From NCBI GenBank assembly GCA_016190145.1, contig JACPRD010000164.1:1-37766 (forward strand): a DNA stretch of 37,766 nt, given 5' to 3'. Source of the stretch: Planctomycetota bacterium. Lineage in GTDB: Bacteria; Planctomycetota; MHYJ01; WSZJ01. Under the pieces are notes generated by a model that was given only the letters and a program-made list of their open reading frames with translations, made no database searches and was not told the origin of the DNA. Numbering within the stretch: position 1 is the first letter of the stretch; the number at the start of each line of letters is the position of its first letter. This document shows positions 31,748 to 37,766 of this stretch, one piece after another. Position numbers and translations under genes: made by a program.

Positions 31748-32632
31748 ATGGCCGCTTCCCAGCCCTGGCATGCCTTCGCCCGCGAGATCGCCCGGCACGG
31801 GCGCGCGTGGACGGTGAAGGATCCGGGGGGCGTTCCCGCGCCTCTGTCTCCCGGGGGATTCCGCGTCGTGCCCTTCTGGTCGAACGAAGAGCGCGTGCGG
31901 CGCATCCTGGCGCGCGACCCGGAATTCACGGGGTTCCAGGCGGTCGAGGTGGCGTGGGACGAGTTCCGCGACCGCTGGCTGGCGCGGTGCGAGAAGGAGA
32001 AGTGGCTGGTCGGGCTGAATTGGGCGGGCGACCACGCGCTGGGGTTCGACGCGGACCCGAAGGAGGTGCGCGACGCGGTCGAGGCCGAGCTCGAGGGGCG
32101 GTCGGTCGAGGGGCTGATGATCGCCGAGACGGCGAGGCTGCGGCTGCGCGAGTGGAAGCAGGAGGATCTCGGGCGGGTGGCGCCGATCTACGGCGACCCC
32201 GGGCTCACGCAGTGGATCGGCGACGGCTCGCCGCGCGACCAGGCGGCCTGGGCGGCCGAAATCGAGCGCTGCCGCCGGCTCTACCGCGAGCGCGGCTTCG
32301 GTCTCTGGGCCGTGGAGATCCGCGAGAACGGCGCGCTCATCGGACACTGCGGCCTCCAGGACCTCGACGGCGGCACAGACATCGCCCTCGGCTACGCCCT
32401 CGCTTCCGAATGGCGCGGCCAGGGCTACGCCCTCGAGGCCGCCCGCGCCGCCATCGACTACGGCTTCGCCACCCTCGGCATCGAACGGATCCTCGCCGTC
32501 ACCCAGCCCGCCAACGGTTCCTCGATCCGCGTCCTGGAGAGGCTGGGCATGACGTTCGTGCGCGAGGCGGAGCATTACGGGAAGCGGGTGGCGGTGTACG
32601 GGCTGAACTCGCCTCCGAAGCTGGGCGGGTGA
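31748..32632 (+). CDS. DUF2750-like domain fused to a GNAT acetyltransferase (RimJ/RimL type)
   Basis: A 294-residue protein. The first 115 residues resemble DUF2750 (WTVKDPGG, VVPFWSNEERVRRIL, FLARDPEFTGFQAVEV-like, VGLNWAGDHALGFDADP). Residues about 125-285 are a GNAT N-acetyltransferase of the RimJ/RimL group (TARLRLREWKQEDL, GHCGLQD, the acetyl-CoA loop SEWRGQGYALEAARA, and TQPANGSSIRVLERLGM). It should transfer an acetyl group to an amine, perhaps a protein N-terminus or antibiotic. The joining of the two domains in one open frame is unusual. ATG 31748 is chosen over 31697 because of the TAGAAT position. Its stop abuts the SDR stop (TGATCA). Confidence 0.75.
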   Translation: MAASQPWHAFAREIARHGRAWTVKDPGGVPAPLSPGGFRVVPFWSNEERVRRILARDPEFTGFQAVEVAWDEFRDRWLARCEKEKWLVGLNWAGDHALGFDADPKEVRDAVEAELEGRSVEGLMIAETARLRLREWKQEDLGRVAPIYGDPGLTQWIGDGSPRDQAAWAAEIERCRRLYRERGFGLWAVEIRENGALIGHCGLQDLDGGTDIALGYALASEWRGQGYALEAARAAIDYGFATLGIERILAVTQPANGSSIRVLERLGMTFVREAEHYGKRVAVYGLNSPPKLGG

Positions 32633-33412
32633 TCAGCTGTTGAGGAAGAACGTGACCCTGCGCGCGAGCCAGCGCGGCGCGGCGCGGACGAGAAGCGTTC
32701 CCATCCGGTTCGCGGCGCCGGGGACGACCACGACCCGACCTCGGCGGAAACCGCGGTAACCGATCTTCGCGACCTTTTTCGCGCTCATCGCGGCCGCCTC
32801 GAACGCCGCGGATTGTTTCATTTCCGCGCGCACGAGGAACTCGGTGAACGTCGGGCCCGGGCAGAGGCAGCTCGCCACGACGCCCGTTCCGCGCAGCTCC
32901 TCGGCGAGCCCTTCCGTGAGCGACAGCACGTACGCCTTCGTCGCGTAGTAGACCGACATGAGCGGGCCGGGCTGAAAGGCGGCGGTGGAGGCGACGTTCA
33001 GGATCCCGCCGCGGCGGCGCTCGATCATGGCGGGGAGGAAGAGGCGCGTCAGGTGGGTGAGCGCGGCGACATTGAGCTGGACCATGTCGAGCTGGCGGCG
33101 CTCGTCGATCTGCGCGAACCGGCCGAGGGCGCCGAAGCCCGCGTTGTTGACGACGACGTCGACGGCGGCGCCCCGGTTCCGGAGCGCCTCGGCGATCTGG
33201 GCGGGCGCCGCGGGATCGGACAGGTCCTTCGAGATCGCCCGCGCCCGGCTGCCGTGCGACGCCTCGAGCTCCTTCGCAAGCGCCTCCAGCCGCTCCCCGC
33301 GCCGCGCGACAAGCACGAGATCGGCCCCGTCGGCGGCGAACAGGCGCGCGAGCTCGAGGCCGATGCCGGAAGAGGCGCCGGTGATGAGGACGGTTTCGGG
33401 CATGCGGGACAT
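32633..33412 (-). CDS. Short-chain dehydrogenase/reductase
   Basis: A 259-residue classical SDR with a Rossmann fold. The cofactor loop is TGASSGIGLELA. The arginine-rich segment VARRGERLEALA after the second strand suggests NADP(H). NNAG and the active-site serine and YxxxK (STAAFQPGP, VYYATKAYVLSL) are all present. The C-terminal basic tail (RAAPRWLARRVTFFLNS) resembles the DltE/YqjQ-like group. The substrate is not predictable. ATG 33412 or 33403 is possible; neither has a Shine-Dalgarno. It follows the GH38-like gene on the same strand with a 75-base gap. Confidence 0.88.
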   Translation of the reverse strand: MSRMPETVLITGASSGIGLELARLFAADGADLVLVARRGERLEALAKELEASHGSRARAISKDLSDPAAPAQIAEALRNRGAAVDVVVNNAGFGALGRFAQIDERRQLDMVQLNVAALTHLTRLFLPAMIERRRGGILNVASTAAFQPGPLMSVYYATKAYVLSLTEGLAEELRGTGVVASCLCPGPTFTEFLVRAEMKQSAAFEAAAMSAKKVAKIGYRGFRRGRVVVVPGAANRMGTLLVRAAPRWLARRVTFFLNS

Positions 33413-33487
33413 TGGAGCCGCGGGCGGCGGGGGAGGGAAGCTCAGAGTTTGGGAAAGCACCGGTCTCGGAGGTCCGTCGGCCGGACG

Positions 33488-35287
33488 CTACTCTTCCACG
33501 ATCTCGACCCGGACGACGACGCCGAGCTCAGCGGGCTCGCCGGGGTAGAGGTCCGCGAGCGACATCGCCTTGAGCGTCCTGTCCTTCAGTTCCGCCCGCA
33601 GCGACTGGCGGACCACGCAGCCCTGCAGCCAGGTGATCTTCGGATCCGCCTTGTCCGCGACGAGGCACCAGGAGAAGACGAGCGGGGAGGTGACGCGAAG
33701 AGGTTTCTCGAGTCCGGTCACGCGCAGGCCGGCCGGAGCGACAACGTACGCCGGGGGCGCGCCGCGCAGCCAGGAGCCGGCGCGCGCGGCGGCGGAGTTC
33801 TCCGGCGCGATCGCCAGGGACTTCGCCTCCGCGTTGAGCGGCAGCTCGAACACGACGGTGACGTCTCCGTCGGCCGAGCCCTTGAGGGCCGCGCGATCCA
33901 CGGTGAACCGAGTCGCGTACTCGCGCGAATTAAACCCGTAGAGGATCTCCGCCTTGAGCTCGGGGGACTGGTCGAACGTGAACGGGGCGAGCCAGGTCCT
34001 TCCCGCGCGCAGGCGGCCCGAGACGTGGCCGAGGTATCTTCTCCACGTCTCCTTGCACGTGAGGTCGCACATCGGAAGTTCCGCGAAGGGAGGATTCGCG
34101 TCGGCGAGCTCGCGGCCCACGGCGAGCGCGAACAGGTCGGCGATCTCCCGGGCGTGCGAGCGGGTCTGCTCTTCCGTGAACATCCCGCCCCACCCCGGCC
34201 CGAGCCCCTGCGAGTGCTCCATCGCCGTCGCAAGCGCGGCCTTCGCCTCGAACGGCGCGTCCGGCCTGAGCGCCGCCATCGCTTCGCGCACGCGCCACGT
34301 CCAGGCCGGGTTGACCGCGCGGATGGCGTCCCACTGTCCGCCCCACTCGCCGCGGCGCACCGGCAGGTCCTTTCCGAATTTCTCCTCGACCCGGCGGAAG
34401 TACGCCTCGGGCCCGCCCAGCACGAGCCGCGGCTTTGTTTTCGCCTCGTTCCATTGCTTCACGAACCCCGGCAGCTTCTTCGCGCCCCCCGTGTCCCAGT
34501 TGTCGAACGCGTGCTGCACGATCACCGCGTCCCCCGGCGCCTCGACCTTCTTCAGCATCGCCCCGATCCCCGCTTCCATCGTCTCGAGCGCCCCCCGGTC
34601 GCGCGGAAACGTCTCGGGATTGAAGAAGCGCGCGCAGTCCGGGTCCACGCCCCAGCGCGTGTACGCCGCCGTGTAGGCGTCGTCGTCGATGTAGACCAGC
34701 ACCCGGTTCCCCGCGGCGGATTCCCACCAGAAGGGGGAGCGGGCGAGGCCGGCGGGAAGAGGCGGCGTGAACGCCATGTTCGCGCCGACGAGGAGGTAGC
34801 GCACCTTGGCCCGGGCGCACGCGTCCACGAGCGCCTCCGGGTACGACGGGACGTCGTTCAGAACGGCGACCGACGGGCGGACGCCGAGCTCCCGTTCGAA
34901 GGTATCGAGGTGGAAGAAGAGGAGATCGAGGTGTTCCGCGAACATCGCGGCGTGCGGATTGCACCAGGAGGCCCCCATCGAGATGCGGCCGGCCTTGAGG
35001 AGGGCGCGCAGGCGGTCTTGACGCGCTGCGTCATCGCGGTGCGCGAGGCGCCACTGGTGGACCACCCAGGCGCTCTCTTCGTGCCAGTGGAATCCCGGGT
35101 CCTTCTCCGCCGTGTCGATCGCGTCGTCGAGCACGCGGACCCGTTTTTCGCGGACCGCCGACGGCGTGTCCGTGAACCCGATGTCGAGGTGCGACCCCGG
35201 CAGGATGTGGATCGTCTCCACGTCGCCGGCCCGTGCCGGGGAGGCGAGGACCAACAGGAGGATCAGGAATCGTCTCACGGGAGACAT
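33488..35287 (-). CDS. Secreted GH38-like (alpha-mannosidase-fold) protein
   Basis: A 599-residue protein with a signal peptide (FLILLLVLASPARA). The N-terminal domain begins with the GH38 zinc motif HILPGSHLDIGFTD (H33, D35) and continues with the family layout (FHWHEESAWVVHQW, GRISMGASWCNPHAAMFAEHLD, FFHLDTFERELGVRPSVAVLNDVPSYP, VIVQHAFDNWDTGG). In GH38 enzymes the segment after the tryptophan carries the nucleophile (PDEA); here it reads CNPHAA, so the nucleophile seems replaced. It may be an atypical glycosidase or a binding protein. The C-terminal 180 residues are beta-rich. No Shine-Dalgarno is seen. It is in line with pyrF (35-base gap) and the SDR gene. Confidence 0.75.
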   Translation of the reverse strand: MSPVRRFLILLLVLASPARAGDVETIHILPGSHLDIGFTDTPSAVREKRVRVLDDAIDTAEKDPGFHWHEESAWVVHQWRLAHRDDAARQDRLRALLKAGRISMGASWCNPHAAMFAEHLDLLFFHLDTFERELGVRPSVAVLNDVPSYPEALVDACARAKVRYLLVGANMAFTPPLPAGLARSPFWWESAAGNRVLVYIDDDAYTAAYTRWGVDPDCARFFNPETFPRDRGALETMEAGIGAMLKKVEAPGDAVIVQHAFDNWDTGGAKKLPGFVKQWNEAKTKPRLVLGGPEAYFRRVEEKFGKDLPVRRGEWGGQWDAIRAVNPAWTWRVREAMAALRPDAPFEAKAALATAMEHSQGLGPGWGGMFTEEQTRSHAREIADLFALAVGRELADANPPFAELPMCDLTCKETWRRYLGHVSGRLRAGRTWLAPFTFDQSPELKAEILYGFNSREYATRFTVDRAALKGSADGDVTVVFELPLNAEAKSLAIAPENSAAARAGSWLRGAPPAYVVAPAGLRVTGLEKPLRVTSPLVFSWCLVADKADPKITWLQGCVVRQSLRAELKDRTLKAMSLADLYPGEPAELGVVVRVEIVEE

Positions 35288-35322
35288 GGTGACACAGGCA
35301 CGGCCCGGGCCGACGCGGATTT

Positions 35323-36204
35323 TCAGGCGCCCCAGGCCGTGCCGACCCCGGCGCCGGCGAGATCCTCGTTCATCGCCTTGAGCGAGGCAGCCACCGCCTC
35401 GCGCCAACGCTTCTCCCCGAACTTCCCTTTCCACGGCTCCCGCGTCCACGCCGCCGCGACGCTCCGTCCGGCGACCGCCACGACGCCGGTCCCGTCCGCG
35501 CCGCACGCCGCGCGCACGCCGGCCGCGGTCCCGCCCTGCGCGCCGTACCCGGGGACGAGGAACACGGTCTTCGGCATGGCCGCGCGGATCCGGGCGGCCT
35601 GCTCCGGGTGCGTCGCGCCCACGACGGCGCCCACGTCGCTCCAGCGCGCGGCCGTCTCGCCCCATTTCGCGACCGCGCGCGCGACGTGCAGGAACATCGG
35701 CTCTCCCGCGACCTCCCGGTCCTGGAACTCGCCGCTTCCGGGATTCGACGTCTTGACGAGGAAGAACACGCCCGTGCCGCGCGCCGCCCCCGCTTCCACA
35801 TAAGGCAGGCTCGAATCCGCCCCCAGCCAGGGGCTGGCCGTGATCGCGTCGCACCCCCACGCCTCGCACCACTCCGCGTACGCCTTCGCCGTGTCCGTCA
35901 CGTCGCACCGCTTCACGTCGGCGATCGTCAGGACGCCGAGTCGGCGCGCCTCCGCCAGCGTGTCGGCGAGCGCTTCCATGCCCGCCGGTCCCAGCCGCTC
36001 GTAGAAAGCGGCGTTGGGTTTCACGGCGCACGCGTGGGGCGCGACCGTTTCGAGGAGCGCGCGATTGAAGGCAGCGATGGCCTGCGCGGGAGGCGCCCCC
36101 GAAAACTCCGCGGGAAGCTGCTCCGGCCGCGGGTCGAATCCCACCACGGCCACGGAGCGCGCGCGCCGCGTCGCCGCCCCGAGCCGCTCTGCAAATCTCG
36201 TCAT
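35323..36204 (-). CDS. pyrF: Orotidine 5'-phosphate decarboxylase, type 2
   Basis: A 293-residue enzyme that converts OMP to UMP, the last step of pyrimidine synthesis. It belongs to the longer type-2 group (about 270-310 residues): VVGFDPRPEQLP at the N-terminus, AVKPNAAFYERLG (catalytic lysine), VLTIADVKRCDVTDTAKAYA (D-x-K-x-x-D active-site array), and FLVPGYGAQGG and VAGRSVAAAW at the phosphate end. ATG 36204 has CACAAT seven bases upstream; an in-frame ATG at 36213 overlaps that box and is less likely. It is divergent from the kinase gene. Confidence 0.92.
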   Translation of the reverse strand: MTRFAERLGAATRRARSVAVVGFDPRPEQLPAEFSGAPPAQAIAAFNRALLETVAPHACAVKPNAAFYERLGPAGMEALADTLAEARRLGVLTIADVKRCDVTDTAKAYAEWCEAWGCDAITASPWLGADSSLPYVEAGAARGTGVFFLVKTSNPGSGEFQDREVAGEPMFLHVARAVAKWGETAARWSDVGAVVGATHPEQAARIRAAMPKTVFLVPGYGAQGGTAAGVRAACGADGTGVVAVAGRSVAAAWTREPWKGKFGEKRWREAVAASLKAMNEDLAGAGVGTAWGA

Positions 36205-36211
36205 CCCCCGC

Positions 36212-36217
36212 ATTGTG
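36212..36217 (-). promoter_or_regulatory. -10-like hexamer of pyrF
   Basis: CACAAT on the minus strand, seven bases before the ATG at 36204, again with no Shine-Dalgarno between. Confidence 0.35.
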
Positions 36218-36250
36218 CGCCCCCCCCATAAATCCGGCAAGCCCCCGCCC

Positions 36251-36288
36251 CACGGAACGAGAAACGATGAACGAGAAACGAGGAACGC
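36251..36288 (-). repeat. Heptameric repeat tract, CGTTCCT/CGTTTCT family (copy 4)
   Basis: An inverted copy of the 14156-14190 tract, differing at a single base over about 40 bases including flanking G/C sequence. It lies in the divergent pyrF/kinase gap. Confidence 0.85.
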
Positions 36289-36332
36289 CCCCTCGCCGCA
36301 CCCACAGTTTCCACTTCCGTAAGCGCCCTTGG

Positions 36333-36338
36333 TAGAAT
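36333..36338 (+). promoter_or_regulatory. -10-like hexamer of the soluble kinase gene
   Basis: TAGAAT with a weak TTCCAC 18 bases upstream. Depending on the start codon chosen (36359 GTG or 36395 ATG), the leader is about 14 or 50 bases. Confidence 0.45.
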
Positions 36339-36394
36339 CGCCCTCCGAGACCGCAACCGTGGAGCGCACCTTGCAGGACCCCCGCCAGGAAACG

Positions 36395-37537
36395 ATGTTC
36401 GGCTCGATCGCCATCCAGCTCGGCTTCGTCACCGTTTCGCAGGTGAACGAATGCCTCGAGTACCAGAAGCAGATGCAGGCGCTCGGAAGCCCGCCGAAAC
36501 GCGTCGGGGACCTGCTCCTCGAAAAGGGGTTCATCAGCCGGCAGCAGGCCGAACAGATATTCCGCCACCAGGGCCTCCGCGGCGGCCATACGCAGATCCA
36601 GTCGTACAAGATCCTCGCGCGGATCGGGCACGGGGCGATGGGAAGCGTCTTCAAGGCGCTTCAGGTATCGATGGACCGCGTGGTCGCGCTCAAGGTGCTG
36701 GCGCCGAAGTACGCGCAGAACACGAAGTTCGTGGAGCGGTTTTTCCGCGAGGCGCGGGCGGTGGCGAAGCTGAACCATCCGAACATCATCCAGGGGATCG
36801 ACGTCGGCGAGTCGAACGGCATCCACTATTTCGCGATGGAGTTCGTGGACGGGCCGACGGTGGGGCAGCTGCTCCGGCGGGGCGGCGCGCTCGACGAGCG
36901 GCGGTGCGTGCAGGTGATCCTGCAGATGGCGCGCGCGCTCGAGCACGCGCAGAAGCACGGCCTCGTGCACCGGGACGTGAAGCCGGACAACGTGATGCTG
37001 ACGCGGTCCGGTCAGGCGAAGCTGTGCGATCTGGGGCTGGCGAAGGTGCAGAAGGGGGACTCGGCGCACGGGACGGACCACGGGGTGTCGATGGGGACGC
37101 CGAACTACATCTCGCCCGAGCAGGCGCGGGGGGACGCGGACGTGGACATCCGGAGCGACATCTACTCGCTGGGCGCGACCTTCTACCACATGTCTGCCGG
37201 ACAGGTGCCGTTCTACAGCGAGTCCGCCGCGGTCGTGATCGCCCGCCACCTGAACGAGCCGCCGAAGCCGCCGCGCGAGATCAACCCGCTCATTTCCGAA
37301 GCCGTTTCGCGGATCGTGATCAGGATGATGCAGAAGGACCGGCTGAAGCGGTACCAGACGCCATCGGAGCTGGCGCTCGATCTCGAGGCGGTGCTGAATC
37401 CGCCGGTGGCGCCCGCGATCCAGCCGCCGCCACAGTCGCAGGATCCGAACCGGGCGAGCGGGGTGATCAACCGGCCGAGCTCGTCGAACCTGCGCGCGCG
37501 AATGGCGCGGCGGCGGCATCTGCCGCGGGATTACTAA
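36395..37537 (+). CDS. Soluble serine/threonine protein kinase with MshEN-like N-terminal segment
   Basis: A 380-residue protein. Residues 1-60 (FGSIAIQLGFVTVSQVNECLEYQ and VGDLLLEKGFISRQQAEQIF) form two helix-loop-helix units like the N-terminal MshEN/GspE domain that binds cyclic di-GMP in ATPases. A full Hanks-type kinase domain follows (71-335): IGHGAMGSV, ALK (K100), HRDVKPDN (192-199), DLG instead of DFG (212-214), GTPNYISPEQ, DIYSLGATFY. The tail is proline-rich and then basic (RARMARRRHL). No membrane helix, PASTA or sensor domain is present. ATG 36395 has AGGA upstream; GTG 36359 is an alternative. The substrate is unknown. Confidence 0.87.
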   Translation: MFGSIAIQLGFVTVSQVNECLEYQKQMQALGSPPKRVGDLLLEKGFISRQQAEQIFRHQGLRGGHTQIQSYKILARIGHGAMGSVFKALQVSMDRVVALKVLAPKYAQNTKFVERFFREARAVAKLNHPNIIQGIDVGESNGIHYFAMEFVDGPTVGQLLRRGGALDERRCVQVILQMARALEHAQKHGLVHRDVKPDNVMLTRSGQAKLCDLGLAKVQKGDSAHGTDHGVSMGTPNYISPEQARGDADVDIRSDIYSLGATFYHMSAGQVPFYSESAAVVIARHLNEPPKPPREINPLISEAVSRIVIRMMQKDRLKRYQTPSELALDLEAVLNPPVAPAIQPPPQSQDPNRASGVINRPSSSNLRARMARRRHLPRDY

Positions 37538-37766
37538 GGGGAGGCTCGGAAGGGAATTCGCCTCGGGGGACGGGATGCGCGTCAGATGGCGGTGCACTCC
37601 GAGGGAATCGGCTGCGGACAAGGACGTATCCGTTTTCACCCTTTTTCATCAGTGACCTCGCCTGTCGTATCGATGTTCAATCGTCCTTCTAATCTTTCCG
37701 GGCGCACGGCGCAGATCACCCATGGGATAAAGGAGGATACGAACGGCGTGGTCGCGGATAGAAAGG
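37538..37766. other. Right-edge non-coding sequence
   Basis: No gene is supported in the last 229 bases. A/T content rises toward 37640-37700; no hairpin or promoter was convincing. The next gene probably begins outside the window. Confidence 0.5.

Noticed and set aside
32813-35803. Plus-strand frame of 996 codons opposite the SDR and GH38-like genes
   Set aside because: Low-complexity Arg/Glu/Pro composition and no motif; both opposite genes have intact active sites.
33488-37639. A single minus-strand frame open for almost 4.2 kb, covering the GH38-like gene, pyrF and the second kinase
   Set aside because: Beyond the signal peptide at 35287 the translation becomes Arg/Pro/Gly-rich without domains and runs antisense to, or out of frame with, genes having clear motifs. 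High G+C causes long stop-free shadows.

Overview
The window looks like chromosomal DNA of a high-G+C, Gram-negative-type bacterium, most likely an uncultivated planctomycete or a close PVC-group relative. The reasons are: an ECF sigma factor translationally coupled to a Ser/Thr kinase with a C-terminal sulfatase-modifying-factor (FGE) fold, a second soluble kinase, a PPi-type phosphofructokinase, an MlaE/MlaF outer-membrane lipid transporter pair, a gingipain-type lipoprotein and a strongly divergent SecY paralogue. Taxonomy is inferred from gene content only. No rRNA, tRNA, CRISPR array, transposase or phage gene was seen.

Layout. 1-269 is a near-perfect inverted repeat that duplicates the 3' end of the first gene in opposite orientation. 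203-7641 (all minus) holds a beta-propeller-like secreted protein, a HExxH metalloprotease, the ECF sigma factor and the kinase-FGE protein. 7707-8373 is a VapC-type toxin with an AbrB/MazE-type antitoxin. 8706-11781 (plus) holds an STN-like membrane-anchored protein and mlaE-mlaF; the STN gene is preceded by a degenerate copy of the mlaE leader. 11881-12220 is probably a broken gene. 12227-14067 (minus) is a three-gene cluster: small unknown protein, GAF/PAS-like sensor, membrane protein. Then come a two-helix membrane peptide, hemW, the SecY-like protein, a PLP aminotransferase and an MFS transporter (14213-19571). 19713-23783 (plus) holds a C25 peptidase lipoprotein overlapping a HEAT-repeat protein, then a long coiled-coil protein. 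23957-25819 holds a zinc-ribbon/DUF2007-like membrane protein and the divergently oriented pfp. 25867-31572 (minus) is a tightly overlapped polysaccharide operon: WecA/MraY-type transferase, GT39-like membrane glycosyltransferase, GT2-methyltransferase fusion, O-antigen-ligase/TPR protein. 31748-37537 holds a DUF2750-like/GNAT fusion, a short-chain dehydrogenase, a secreted GH38-like protein, pyrF and a soluble Ser/Thr kinase.

Two window-wide patterns stand out. First, many intergenic gaps contain short tracts with a 7-base period (CGTTTCT, TTGCCAG, AGGAGAT, CTTCGTG and a CAA-rich family); one 38-41-base member recurs nearly identically at least three times. Second, many start codons have a TANNNT-like hexamer only 5-11 bases upstream, usually without a Shine-Dalgarno sequence, which suggests leaderless transcripts, while operon-internal genes use 4-base ATGA/GTGA overlaps.

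For novelty the strongest candidates are the SecY-like paralogue (lacking the conserved C5-loop arginine), the heptamer repeat family, the terminal inverted duplication, and the mlaE-leader duplication in front of the STN gene.
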